Shown piece by piece: positions 8,766 to 18,119 of a stretch of DNA of 64,000 nucleotides. The stretch's first letter is position 1; each line of letters opens with the position of its first letter. Source of the stretch: DASQZT01 sp963728965 (GTDB lineage Bacteria; Acidobacteriota; Terriglobia; Bryobacterales; Bryobacteraceae). The notes under the pieces are model-generated. The model worked only from the letters and a program-made list of their open reading frames with translations, did not search any database and was not told the origin of the DNA. The stretch is taken from positions 1-64,000 of the forward strand of contig CAVSMH010000016.1 in the NCBI GenBank assembly GCA_963728965.1, written 5' to 3'. Both the position numbers and the translations under genes were made by a program.

Positions 8766-11700
8766 TTGAGTCAAATCATCCGGAAAGCCATACTCTCCAT
8801 TCTTGTCTGCTTCGGCGCGGCAGCGGCATTGTCTGCGCAGGCCGTGAACGTCGATAAAACCACACTGAACTTCTCTTCGCAGGTCGGCGGCGCAGCTCAA
8901 TCGCAGACCCTGCAGGTAAGCGTCACCGGCAACACGACGGGCAACCCGGTGTTGTTTCAAGCCGCATCGTTGGCGGGATGGGTCACGGTGAATCCTGCGA
9001 TTGCGACGGCGCCATCGGCGGTCACCGTAAAGGTCGATCCGACCGGCTTCGCCGCTTCGGCAACTCCTTACCAGGGGACGGTCATTGTTACCGGCCCCAC
9101 GAATAGCGTCCTGGTGCAGGTTTCCCTCACCATCAGCAATGTCTCGGTCAGCCCCGCATCGTTGCAGTTCGCGTATCAGATCGGCAGCGGCACACCCGCG
9201 TCGCAGACGTTGACCCTGGCGGGGCAGAGCACGCCCTTCACAGCGGTGGCGGGCACGGCTTCGGGCGGAAGCTGGCTGCAGGTTTCACCGTCCAGCGGCA
9301 ACGTACCCGGAACGCTGACGGGGGCGCTCGTTCCCGCCGTGCTCAATGGCCTTGCGGCAGGCACCTACAACGGTTCGATCACGATTACCACCGGCGCAGG
9401 CGCGCCCATATCGGTTCCGGTCGAACTGCAGGTCAGCGCTGCGCCTCCTATCACGGTCAGCCCGAATTCGGTGAACCTCTATTATCAAACCGGCGGCAGC
9501 AATAACTCCCCCTCCCAGACAGTCACTCTTTCGACGACCTCCGGTATCCAGGCCGTGCCATTCAATTTCGTCAACTCCGTGGATAACAATCCATCCGGGC
9601 GAATCTGGTTTACCGAATCGCCCAGTTCGGGCGGTTCGATTCCCGTCAACGGAAGCACGACGGTCACTTTCACGTATGACGCCAGCGCCGGGCTTCCGTC
9701 CGGCACGTACACCGGAAAAGCAACGTTGCTCACGCCTGGCGGAACGCCCACCCAGCAGGATATCCCCGTCAAGCTGACGGTCTCCTCGCTGCCCCTGTTG
9801 AACCCCTCGGCGGGAACGCTGAATTTCACCTATCAACTCGGAACCGCCAACCCGGCAGCGCAAAACCTCACGGTGAACAGCACCGGCGGAGCCACGCCGT
9901 TAACACTGTTGGGCACCACCGCTAAGGGCGGCAACTGGCTTTCGGTTCCGGCGACGGCAACCGCGGGTACGGCCTTCGCGGTAAACGTGAATCCGGCGGG
10001 ATTGTCGACGGGCGATTACACCGGGACGGTGACCGTCACCGCGCCGACCGCGGCCAACAGCCCGCTGGCGATTACGGTCAACCTGAAAGTGGCGAACGAT
10101 GCGCTGATTGTGGCGACGAGCAGCGGCTGCTCAACGGCGAACCTGACGTGCCCGTTGCTGTTTGCGGCGCAGACCGGCCAATCCCCGGCACCGTCGCAGA
10201 CCATCAACGTCACGAGCAGCGCCAGCACGGCGCTCAGCTATACCGCCACCGCCACCTCGTCGGAATGCGGCGGCAACTGGCTCGCGGTGAGCGGCGGTAC
10301 GACCGGCAACACGCCCGGCACCTTCAGCGTGGCGGTGAATCCCGCGGGTGTCGCCGACGGCAAGTGCAACGGGAGCGTAGTGATTAACGCAACCAATCCG
10401 ACCACACAGGCGGCCGCTCCCAATAGCCCGCTGACGATCCCTGTCGCGATGTACGTGAGCGCCAACGCGTTGCTCGTCACCACACCCAACGCGTTGACAT
10501 TCAATGCGCAGGTCAATGGGCAATCGCCGGCGCTACAGAACCTCGCGGTCGCCAGCACGAGCTCGACAGACCAGTTGACTTACACTGTGACGCTCAACAC
10601 CGTCACCGGCAGCAACTGGCTCTCGGTGAATTCGGTGGGCGGGACGACCAGCCCACTCGGCTCGAACGTCGGTGTATCCGTGAATCCCGGCTTGCTTTCG
10701 CCGGGCACGTACACCGGCACGGTGACTATCGCCGCGACCGGCCCGGGCGGAGCCGCGGTGGCCGACAGCCCGATCAGCATTCCGGTGATCTTCAACGTCA
10801 ACGCGGGCACGATCGCGGCCGACAAGACGTCGTTGCAGTTCCAGCAGCTTGCAGGCGGCAGTGCGCCGGCGGCGCAGACGGTGAACGTCAGCGGCACGCC
10901 GGGAGCCATCGCCTTTACGGTGGCAGCGACCACCGAGAATGGCGGCTCGTGGCTGACAGTCAAGACGAGCGCGACCTCCACTCCGGGCGCCGTTCAGGTT
11001 TCGGCCGACGCGGGCACGCTGGCCGCGGGCACGTACAAAGGCAGCGTGGTGATCACCGCCGCAACGCCGCCCGGCGCCACCGGCAGCCCCATCACCATTC
11101 CGGTTGCGCTTACGGTGGTGGCGCCCCAAAGCATCACCGCCACGCCGGGCACGCTGAACTTCACTTATACACTGGCCGGCACGGTCCCGGAAAAGCAGAC
11201 CGTCGCCATCGCATCCACGGGTTCGTCCGCGCCGTTCACAGTGAGTATTCCCAGTAGCGCCCCGTGGCTGACGGTGACGCCCACCAGTGGCACCGCCAGC
11301 ACGACGCCCACGAACCTGACCTTCACGGTGAACCCGCAGCGCCTGGCCGTCGGCAAGCAGACCGCCATGGTTACTGTAAGCTCCACCTCCTCGCTTAACC
11401 CCGCGACGATTACGGTGAATCTCACCGTGAATGCCGCAGCGGTTCCAGGGTTCACGTCCATCACCAACGCGGCTAGTTACGCGCCCGGCGCCGTGTCGCC
11501 CGGCGAAAACGTGACGATCTTCGGGACCAACCTCGGCCCGGATACACTCGCGGGAGCGCAACTGACTCCTTCCGGGATGTTGGCCACGATGGTTGCCGAC
11601 ACACAAGTGACCTTCGACAATGTTCCGGCGCCAATCATCTATGCATCGGCCAAGCAGACCAGCGTCATGGTGCCCTACGAAGTAACCGGCCGGCCCACCA

Positions 11701-12161
11701 CGCAGGTACGGGTCACTTACAAAGGCGTAACTTCCGACCCCGTCACTTACAACGTAACCGGCACCGTGCCGGGTATCTACACGCAGAACTCGCAAGGCAA
11801 CGGTCCTGGCTCGATTCTCAACCAGGATCTGACCGTCAACGGGCCCGGCAATCCGGCTGCCAAGGGCAGCGTCGTGGCGGTCTACATGACCGGGGAAGGC
11901 GCCACGCAACCGCCGGGCACCACCGGCGCGGTGGCCGGCACCAGCGGCAACCCGTTGAACAAAACGCCGCTCACGGTAACGGCCACCGTCGGCGGTCAAC
12001 CGGCTACGGTGGAATATTACAGCGAAGCACCCGGCATCGTATACGGCGTCATGCAGGTGAACGTGCGGATTCCGGCCAACACAAGCTCGGGGGCGCAGGC
12101 CATCGTGATTACGGTAGGGTCGAATTCGACTCAGCCCAACGTCACGGTGTCTGTGCAGTAG
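8766..12161 (+). CDS. Large secreted protein with BACON-type repeats and a Solibacter C-terminal domain
   Basis: The protein has about 1131 residues. I chose TTG 8766 because GGAGG lies seven bases upstream and the frame then opens with a signal peptide ending near LSAQ. Behind it come about nine immunoglobulin-like repeats of roughly 100 residues, each with a LxF-Q-x(n)-P-A-Q-T strand, an xGxWLxV core and an AGTYxGxVTI strand, as in BACON-type domains. The last 230 residues start NAASYAPGAVSPGENVTIF and match the TIGR03437 Solibacter C-terminal domain. It is probably exported and may bind surfaces or polysaccharide. A near-perfect sigma-54 site precedes it and a hairpin follows it. Confidence 0.85.
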   Translation: MSQIIRKAILSILVCFGAAAALSAQAVNVDKTTLNFSSQVGGAAQSQTLQVSVTGNTTGNPVLFQAASLAGWVTVNPAIATAPSAVTVKVDPTGFAASATPYQGTVIVTGPTNSVLVQVSLTISNVSVSPASLQFAYQIGSGTPASQTLTLAGQSTPFTAVAGTASGGSWLQVSPSSGNVPGTLTGALVPAVLNGLAAGTYNGSITITTGAGAPISVPVELQVSAAPPITVSPNSVNLYYQTGGSNNSPSQTVTLSTTSGIQAVPFNFVNSVDNNPSGRIWFTESPSSGGSIPVNGSTTVTFTYDASAGLPSGTYTGKATLLTPGGTPTQQDIPVKLTVSSLPLLNPSAGTLNFTYQLGTANPAAQNLTVNSTGGATPLTLLGTTAKGGNWLSVPATATAGTAFAVNVNPAGLSTGDYTGTVTVTAPTAANSPLAITVNLKVANDALIVATSSGCSTANLTCPLLFAAQTGQSPAPSQTINVTSSASTALSYTATATSSECGGNWLAVSGGTTGNTPGTFSVAVNPAGVADGKCNGSVVINATNPTTQAAAPNSPLTIPVAMYVSANALLVTTPNALTFNAQVNGQSPALQNLAVASTSSTDQLTYTVTLNTVTGSNWLSVNSVGGTTSPLGSNVGVSVNPGLLSPGTYTGTVTIAATGPGGAAVADSPISIPVIFNVNAGTIAADKTSLQFQQLAGGSAPAAQTVNVSGTPGAIAFTVAATTENGGSWLTVKTSATSTPGAVQVSADAGTLAAGTYKGSVVITAATPPGATGSPITIPVALTVVAPQSITATPGTLNFTYTLAGTVPEKQTVAIASTGSSAPFTVSIPSSAPWLTVTPTSGTASTTPTNLTFTVNPQRLAVGKQTAMVTVSSTSSLNPATITVNLTVNAAAVPGFTSITNAASYAPGAVSPGENVTIFGTNLGPDTLAGAQLTPSGMLATMVADTQVTFDNVPAPIIYASAKQTSVMVPYEVTGRPTTQVRVTYKGVTSDPVTYNVTGTVPGIYTQNSQGNGPGSILNQDLTVNGPGNPAAKGSVVAVYMTGEGATQPPGTTGAVAGTSGNPLNKTPLTVTATVGGQPATVEYYSEAPGIVYGVMQVNVRIPANTSSGAQAIVITVGSNSTQPNVTVSVQ

Positions 12162-12168
12162 AGCGGCA

Positions 12169-12207
12169 GCGGTTCCACGGGACTCCCTCACGTTTTCGTG
12201 GAACCGC
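12169..12207 (+). terminator. Hairpin after the BACON-repeat gene
   Basis: GCGGTTCCACG (12169-12179) pairs with CGTGGAACCGC (12197-12207) over 11 bp with a 17-base loop. It lies 8 bp after the stop codon. There is no clear T tract, so termination may depend on another factor, or the hairpin may protect the mRNA 3' end. Confidence 0.55.
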
Positions 12208-12275
12208 ACCGCTCGCTGAAGAAGGGTCGGGTCCGGCAGAAGACCATACACAGCCAGCTACGCTAGACTTCTAGT

Positions 12276-15125
12276 TTGGCCCGACCTATCATTCACGGGA
12301 ACCACCGCACGCGCCGGTGGTGCGCAGGCGGGGCGCTGCTGCTGGCGGCGCTCTCGATGCCCCTGCTGTCGAAGCCCGAGGCGGACGATCTGACCGCGGG
12401 CTTTGCCAATCCGCCCGCGGAAGCGCGGTTGCGCTGTTACTGGTGGTGGCTGAACGGCAATACCACTGCCGCGGCGATCACCCGCGATCTGGAGGAGATG
12501 AAGGCCAAAGGATTCGGTGGCGCTCTCCTGGTGGATGCCGATGGTTCGGGCCAGCGCGAGAACCGCGAGGTGCCGCGCGGTCCGATGTTCGGCTCGCCTG
12601 CATGGCGCGCCCTCTATCGTCACGCTCTGAAGGAAGCCGCGCGGCTGGGCGTAGAGATCACGCTGAGTATTCAGAGCGGCTGGAACCTGGGGGGTCCCGG
12701 CGTCAAGCCGGAACAGGCCGCGAAGCTGCTGACCTGGTCGCGCACGGTGGTTCGGGGTCCAGCCGAATTTCGCGGACCGCTGGCGGCTCCCCCTTCCCGC
12801 AACGGCTTCTATCGAGACGTGGCAGTGCTGGCCTATCCGCTGCGCCACGGGGAGGCCCTGCCGGGGGCCAAGGACGCGCTCGAGCCGCGACGGGCGATTC
12901 GCTCGTTGGCGGTCAAGACCGCCTCCGAGGAGGCGGGATTCTCGGTGCCCGTGACCGCGCCGCTGCTTGACGACGTCGTTCCCGAACCCGGGGAGCAGGA
13001 CACCGATCCGGCCGGTGTGCTGACGCTCGGTGTCTCGCCCGCGAAGACGTTCACCTGGCGGGTACCGGAAGGCACCTGGGAGATCCTGCGGATCGGCTAC
13101 TCCGATTCCGGGGCGCGGGTCTCGACCTCCAGCGGCGGCTGGCAGGGGCTCGCTATCGACTACATGGACCGTGCGGCGTTCGAGCAGTACTGGCACGAAA
13201 GCGTGGATCCGCTGCTGGCGGATGCACGCCCCTACGTGGGGCGGACGCTGCGCTATCTCGCCACCGACAGTTTGGAACTCGGCGGCACCAACTGGACCGC
13301 GAGCTTTCGGGAAGAATTCCGGCGCCGGCGAGGCTACGACCCACTGCCGTACCTTCCGATCGTGGCCGGGCGCATTGTGGGCAGCCGGGAAAGTAGCAAT
13401 CGTTTTCTGAACGATCTCCGCCGCACTGTGGGCGACCTGATCCTGGCGCATCATTATGTGCCCTTCGCGGAAATGGCGGCGCGATATGGCCTGGGCATTC
13501 ATCCCGAATCCGGCGGCCCGCACGGGGCGCCCATCGACGCGCTAGAGACGCTGGGGGCCAGCGCATTCCCGCAGACCGAGTTCTGGGCCCGCTCCGCCAC
13601 CCACCGCACCCGCGACGAAGAGCGCTTCTTCGTCAAGCAGGCGGCCAGCGCCGCGCATATTTACGGCAAGACCCTGGTGGCGGCCGAGGGCATGACGAGC
13701 ATCGGCCCGCAGTGGGACGAATCGATCGGGAGCAATCTGAAGCCCTCCTTCGACCAGGCCGCGTGCGAAGGGCTGAATCGGCTGATCTGGCATACGTTCA
13801 CTTCGTCGCCCGAGGAGGCGGGCCTGCCCGGTCAGGAATATTTCGCCGGCACGCACCTCAATCCGAACGTAACCTGGTGGCACGAGGCGGCAGGCTTCCT
13901 CAGCTATATCAACCGATCACAGTTCCTGCTGCAACAGGGGCAACCGGTGGCCGATGTCGCCTATTATTACGGCGATCACGTTCCCAACTTCGTGCGCGTG
14001 AAGAGCGACGATCCCGCCAAGGTCATGCCCGGCTACGATTACGACGTGGTGGACGAAGAGGTTCTCGCGAAACGAATGAGCGTGCGCGACGGCCGGATCG
14101 TGCTGCCCGATGGCATCAGCTATCGCGTGCTCGTGCTGCCGAATCGCGAGAACATCTCGGTGGGCGCCATCCGTGCGCTGCGCCGGCTGGTGAATGGCGG
14201 CGCCATCGTAGTGGGACCGAAACCGGTTCGCGCCACCGGCCTGGATGGCGATGGCGAGGTGCGCGCCATCGCGGACGAGATCTGGCCGCGCGTTCGCACC
14301 GGGAAGAGCGCGCGCGAGGTGCTGGACGTGCCTGCCGATTTCGAAACCTCCGCGCCGCTGGATTACATTCACCGGCGGACGAGCGACGCGGAAATCTACT
14401 TTGTGCGCAACACGCGCCCGCAGGCTCTCCAGGCGGACGTCACGCTGCGGGTGACCGGCAAGGCGCCCGAGCTGTGGCACCCCGATACGGGCGAAATCGA
14501 GGTCGCGCCGTCGTATGATTTCACGGCGGATGGCCGCACTCGCATGCCGCTCGCCTTCGAGCCGGACGGGTCGATCTTCGTGATCTTCCGGCGCGCGGCG
14601 ACGGCGGCGCACCACACCGCAGCGGCCCTCCGCGAGCGCGCCGCGGTCCCCATCGGCGGCCCATGGGAGGTGGAATTCGCGCCGCACCGCGGTGCGCCGG
14701 CCGGTGCGACGTTCGACCGGCTGCAATCGTGGACGGAACAGGTTGACCCCGGCATCCGATACTTCTCCGGCACGGCCACCTACCGGACGCGTTTCCGGCT
14801 GGCTGCGGTTGCACCGGGCAGCGTCCTCTATCTCGAACTCGGCGATGTCCGCGAGCTGGCCCACGTGCGCCTGAACGGCAACGACCTGGGCGTCCTCTGG
14901 AAGAAGCCGTTCCGGGTGAAGATCGGCGGGGCGGCGCGCGCCGGGGAGAACCGCCTCGCGATCGACATCACCAATTTGTGGCCCAACCGGCTGATCGGAG
15001 ACCAGTTGCTCCCGCCCGGGCAGCGCATCACCCGCACCAACATCACGCGGTACCGCGCCGATTCGCCACTGCTTCCTTCGGGTCTGCTGGGGCCGGTAGT
15101 GCTGCGTGAAATGACGGTTAGGTAA
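12276..15125 (+). CDS. Secreted glycoside hydrolase, GH106 alpha-L-rhamnosidase type
   Basis: This 949-residue protein has a TTG start at 12276 and a basic, hydrophobic signal peptide (GGALLLAALSMPLLS). The segment RCYWWWLNGNTTAAAI followed by DLEEMKAKGFGGALL is characteristic of GH106-type rhamnosidases. The long middle part forms the catalytic region (YLATDSLELGGTNWT, IHPESGGPHGAPIDAL). The C-terminal jelly-roll is seen in LYLELGDVRELAHVRLNG and NRLAIDITNLWPNRL. It should release rhamnose from plant or microbial polysaccharide outside the cytoplasm. The PIG-L deacetylase gene follows 30 bp later on the same strand. Confidence 0.82.
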   Translation: MARPIIHGNHRTRRWCAGGALLLAALSMPLLSKPEADDLTAGFANPPAEARLRCYWWWLNGNTTAAAITRDLEEMKAKGFGGALLVDADGSGQRENREVPRGPMFGSPAWRALYRHALKEAARLGVEITLSIQSGWNLGGPGVKPEQAAKLLTWSRTVVRGPAEFRGPLAAPPSRNGFYRDVAVLAYPLRHGEALPGAKDALEPRRAIRSLAVKTASEEAGFSVPVTAPLLDDVVPEPGEQDTDPAGVLTLGVSPAKTFTWRVPEGTWEILRIGYSDSGARVSTSSGGWQGLAIDYMDRAAFEQYWHESVDPLLADARPYVGRTLRYLATDSLELGGTNWTASFREEFRRRRGYDPLPYLPIVAGRIVGSRESSNRFLNDLRRTVGDLILAHHYVPFAEMAARYGLGIHPESGGPHGAPIDALETLGASAFPQTEFWARSATHRTRDEERFFVKQAASAAHIYGKTLVAAEGMTSIGPQWDESIGSNLKPSFDQAACEGLNRLIWHTFTSSPEEAGLPGQEYFAGTHLNPNVTWWHEAAGFLSYINRSQFLLQQGQPVADVAYYYGDHVPNFVRVKSDDPAKVMPGYDYDVVDEEVLAKRMSVRDGRIVLPDGISYRVLVLPNRENISVGAIRALRRLVNGGAIVVGPKPVRATGLDGDGEVRAIADEIWPRVRTGKSAREVLDVPADFETSAPLDYIHRRTSDAEIYFVRNTRPQALQADVTLRVTGKAPELWHPDTGEIEVAPSYDFTADGRTRMPLAFEPDGSIFVIFRRAATAAHHTAAALRERAAVPIGGPWEVEFAPHRGAPAGATFDRLQSWTEQVDPGIRYFSGTATYRTRFRLAAVAPGSVLYLELGDVRELAHVRLNGNDLGVLWKKPFRVKIGGAARAGENRLAIDITNLWPNRLIGDQLLPPGQRITRTNITRYRADSPLLPSGLLGPVVLREMTVR

Positions 15126-15154
15126 CAGCCGCGCTCCCGGATTAGAATTTGGGG

Positions 15155-15865
15155 GTGCCGGTTTCACGTCGCAGTCTGATTGCGTCCATCACAGCTCTGC
15201 CGCTGCTCGCGGAAACGTCCGCAGCGGCCCTCAAAATCGTCGTCGCCGGCGGACATCCCGGCGACCCCGAATCCGGGTGCGCGGGAACGATCGTCCGTTA
15301 CGTCGATCTGGGCCACAAAGTAGTTCTGCTGTACCTCAATCGCGGGGAGGGATTCTGCGGCGGAGCGAGCCCGGACCGCTGTGCGGGCATCCGCACCGCT
15401 GAAGCGCAACACGCGTGCCGGATCCTCAAGGCCACCGCCGTCTTCGCGGGGCAGTATGACGGACGCGCGGTGATCGACGCCTCCCACTACGACGCATTCG
15501 CCCGGACACTCGTGGGCGAGAATCCGGACGTGGTGTTCACTCAGTGGCCCATCGATCGTCACCGCGACCATCGCGCCATTTCGATGCTGACGCTGGATGC
15601 GTGGTTAAAAGCCCGCAGGAAGTTTGCGCTCTACTATTACGAAGTCGCCGAAGACACGATGATGTTCTCGCCCAACGACTACGTGGACATCTCGGCCGTC
15701 GAATCGCGCCGCCGCGCGGCCTGTTATGCGCACGCCTCCGAGCGGCCGGATCAATGGTATCCGAAGCAGGTAGAGCTTACGCGCAGGCGCGGTGTGGAGA
15801 GCGGTTTCGCGCAAGCCGAGGGCTTTTTGCGCCACCCCGAGAGCAAGCGTGCTCCGCTGCCGTGA
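15155..15865 (+). CDS. PIG-L/LmbE-family deacetylase, probably Tat-exported
   Basis: This protein of about 236 residues starts at GTG 15155 (TTG 15149 is the alternative). The N-terminus SRRSLIASITALPLLAETSAA is a twin-arginine-type signal. The PIG-L metal site is visible: AGGHPGDPESG supplies His, Asp and Asp, and DRHRDHRAI supplies the second histidine cluster. The family removes N-acetyl groups from sugars such as GlcNAc derivatives. It follows the rhamnosidase gene closely, which points to a shared role in glycan processing. Its exact substrate cannot be read from sequence. Confidence 0.82.
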   Translation: MPVSRRSLIASITALPLLAETSAAALKIVVAGGHPGDPESGCAGTIVRYVDLGHKVVLLYLNRGEGFCGGASPDRCAGIRTAEAQHACRILKATAVFAGQYDGRAVIDASHYDAFARTLVGENPDVVFTQWPIDRHRDHRAISMLTLDAWLKARRKFALYYYEVAEDTMMFSPNDYVDISAVESRRRAACYAHASERPDQWYPKQVELTRRRGVESGFAQAEGFLRHPESKRAPLP

Positions 15866-15912
15866 CGCTTCACCAAACCGCGCGAAAGCGCACGTTTTCA
15901 CCTCAGTACGTC

Positions 15913-15959
15913 TTGCATAATACAAACACACATAGTAGGATAACAAACTAGATTAGTAG
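15913..15959 (+). promoter_or_regulatory. Promoter and probable BlaI operator
   Basis: TTGCAT (15913-15918) and TAGGAT (15936-15941) are spaced by 17 bp, a good sigma-70 promoter. TAGTAG occurs at 15933-15938 and 15954-15959, 21 bp apart, overlapping the -10 element and the start site. A small palindrome ACTA-GAT-TAGT lies at 15947-15957. Repeats at this place suit autorepression by the BlaI-type repressor encoded next. Confidence 0.5.
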
Positions 15960-15966
15960 AGAGCCT

Positions 15967-16353
15967 ATGTCGCTACCGAAACTGACCCGGTTGGAGCTCC
16001 AGATCATGGAAGCGCTATGGACGCGGGGTGCGATATCGATTCGAGAGATCCAGGAAGCCTTTCCAAAAGAAGACCAGCCGGCCTACACGACGGTGCAGAC
16101 CACGGTCTATCGCCTGGAAGCCAAGAAGGTGCTGCGCCGGTCGCGAAAGATCGGCAACGCCCATATTTTCGAGGCGGTAGTTTCGCGCGGGGCCGCGCAG
16201 AGACGCCTGATCGATGAACTGCTCAGCCTCTTCGGAGGACGGACGCAGCCGGTGATGGCGCACCTGATCGAGTCCGGCAAGCTGACGCTCGATGACGTGC
16301 ACGAGGCGGAGAAGTCACTCCGCAAACTGGCGAGAAAGGAGGGGTCGCAATGA
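15967..16353 (+). CDS. BlaI/MecI/CopY-family transcriptional repressor
   Basis: This 128-residue winged-helix repressor begins LPKLTRLELQIMEALWTRG, the usual BlaI/MecI opening. It continues with the recognition region TTVQTTVYRLEAKKVL and a C-terminal dimerisation helix bundle (LIDELLSLFGGR). It should bind as a dimer to the operator upstream and be released when the partner protease is activated. Its last codons overlap the BlaR1-like gene by ATGA, so repressor and sensor are made together. The signal is unknown; beta-lactam resistance is not implied, because these pairs are numerous in Acidobacteriota. Confidence 0.92.
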   Translation: MSLPKLTRLELQIMEALWTRGAISIREIQEAFPKEDQPAYTTVQTTVYRLEAKKVLRRSRKIGNAHIFEAVVSRGAAQRRLIDELLSLFGGRTQPVMAHLIESGKLTLDDVHEAEKSLRKLARKEGSQ

Positions 16354-18095
16354 TCCCGAGCCTGACGAATCATCTCTGGCAAACGACGCTGTTCGCGGGC
16401 TTAGCGGCCCTGCTGACACTTGCTCTCCGCAAGAACCGGGCGCAGGCGCGCTGGTGGGTCTGGCAAGCGGCCTCGGTGAAGTTTTTGTTTCCCTTCTCGC
16501 TGCTGGTAACGATCGGCGGACGGGTAGGATGGCGCACCGCGCCGCTCGCACCGCCGCCGCCGGTGACGGTGGTGATGGAGGCACTGGCGCGGCCGTTCGC
16601 GGCTTCCGCCAGCGTGGCAGCGGCAGCGAAACCGACCATGGATCCGGTGCCGATTCTCTTCGCCCTCTGGATGACCGGCTTTGCTGTATTCATGGTCCGC
16701 TGGCTGGTGCGGTGGCAACGGATCCGGGCGGCGATGCGCGAGGCACGGCCGGCGGCGATCACGGCACCAATCCCGGTAGAGCTTTCGCGGGCCCCGCTGG
16801 AACCAGGGGTGTTCGGGATCTTTCGGCCGGTGCTGCTGCTGCCCGAGGGCATCGCCGAACGGCTCTCCGCGGGACAGCTTCGTTCCATTCTGGCGCACGA
16901 ACTCTGCCACGTACGGCGGCGCGACAATTTCTGGGCTGCGCTTCACATGGTGGTGGAGGCCGTGTTCTGGTTCCATCCGCTGGTCTGGTGGATTGGCCGG
17001 CGGCTGCTGGAAGAGCGGGAGCGCGCCTGCGACGAAGAAGTGTGTTCCGGCTGTGAACCGGAGGTGTATGCCGAGGCCATTCTCCACGTCTGCAAATACT
17101 ACGCCGAATCGCCGTTGGCGTGCACGGCCGGGGTGACGGGGGCGAATCTCAAACGGCGCATCGAAGAGATCATGACGCGTCGCTCGGCGCACCGTCTGGA
17201 TGCCGGAAAGAGGCTGATGCTGGCCGCCGCCGCAGCGGCGGCGATCGCGCTGCCCGTCGCGATCGGGATCTGGAATGCGCCGCCGATCCGGGCGCAGACT
17301 ACGGAGCGCCGCAATTTCGCGGTGGCAGCCATCAAGCCTTCCGAAGAACGGCGGTTCATGACGGTGATGCCGCATGCCGGCGGCAGGCTCACTGCCAACG
17401 CCCCGGTGCGGCTGCTGATGCAGAACGCTTACGGACTGCAGGCGTTTCAGATTGTGGGCGGGCCGGGCTGGATCGATACCGACTACTACAAGATCGAGGC
17501 CAAAGCGGAGGGGGACGCCACGCGCAGCCAGACGTTTGCCATGCTGCAAGGGTTGCTCGCGGATCGCTTCCAACTGAAGGTTCACAAAGAGGCGAAAGAA
17601 ATGCCGGTGTACCTGCTGGAGCCGGCGCGAGGCGGTGCGAAACTGCCGGCGCCCGCGGAAGGAGTTTGTACCGAGGCCGAACCGAATGGGCCGCCGCCAC
17701 CGCCACCACCGCCCGGGCAGCGGTTCTCCCCTCCATGTGGGCATCTGGGTATCATGGCGTCACCCACGGGAATCCGTATGCAGGGCGGCAAGATCCCGAT
17801 GCCCGAGCTGACGAGGATGCTCGCGGTCGTGCTCGGCAAGGCCGTGGTGGATAAGACCGGGCACACGGGCGCGTTCGACGTGAACCTGGAGTTCACCCCG
17901 GATCAGTCCCTGGCCGGGTTCCCTTCGACCGGCTGGAAGCCCGTCGAGGCGGCCGGGACACCGTCCGCGGCCGAGCCCACGGGCCCGACGGTCTTCGCCG
18001 CGCTTCAGGAACGGCTTGGGCTCAAGCTGGCCTCCAGCCGAGGACCGGTAGAGATTCTGGTGATCGACCACATCGAAAGGCCGAGCGGAAACTAA
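16350..18095 (+). CDS. BlaR1-like M56 membrane protease fused to a TIGR03435-type domain
   Basis: The protein has 581 residues. The N-terminal half contains several membrane segments and an M56 zinc site, LRSILAHELCHVRRRDNFW (HExxH). A hydrophobic segment near residue 295 (MLAAAAAAAAIALPVAI) leads to a second half starting RRNFAVAAIKPSEER, typical of the TIGR03435 domain of Solibacter-type bacteria. That half includes LLMQNAYGLQAFQIVGG and LQGLLADRFQLKVHKE. The penicillin-sensing domain of classical BlaR1 is absent, so the TIGR03435-type domain is the likely extracytoplasmic sensor. It is translationally coupled to the repressor. Confidence 0.88.
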   Translation: MIPSLTNHLWQTTLFAGLAALLTLALRKNRAQARWWVWQAASVKFLFPFSLLVTIGGRVGWRTAPLAPPPPVTVVMEALARPFAASASVAAAAKPTMDPVPILFALWMTGFAVFMVRWLVRWQRIRAAMREARPAAITAPIPVELSRAPLEPGVFGIFRPVLLLPEGIAERLSAGQLRSILAHELCHVRRRDNFWAALHMVVEAVFWFHPLVWWIGRRLLEERERACDEEVCSGCEPEVYAEAILHVCKYYAESPLACTAGVTGANLKRRIEEIMTRRSAHRLDAGKRLMLAAAAAAAIALPVAIGIWNAPPIRAQTTERRNFAVAAIKPSEERRFMTVMPHAGGRLTANAPVRLLMQNAYGLQAFQIVGGPGWIDTDYYKIEAKAEGDATRSQTFAMLQGLLADRFQLKVHKEAKEMPVYLLEPARGGAKLPAPAEGVCTEAEPNGPPPPPPPPGQRFSPPCGHLGIMASPTGIRMQGGKIPMPELTRMLAVVLGKAVVDKTGHTGAFDVNLEFTPDQSLAGFPSTGWKPVEAAGTPSAAEPTGPTVFAALQERLGLKLASSRGPVEILVIDHIERPSGN

Positions 18096-18119
18096 AAGCG
18101 GTGCCGGTGGACCGCCGGG

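Noticed and set aside
10533..12251. A 572-codon minus-strand frame opposite the BACON-repeat gene
   Set aside because: Composition is Arg/His/Gly-rich without any motif; it follows from the codon use of the plus-strand repeats.
12258..15167. Long minus-strand frames (12258-13523 and 13917-15167) opposite the rhamnosidase gene
   Set aside because: Both are shadows of the GH106-type gene and show no family pattern.
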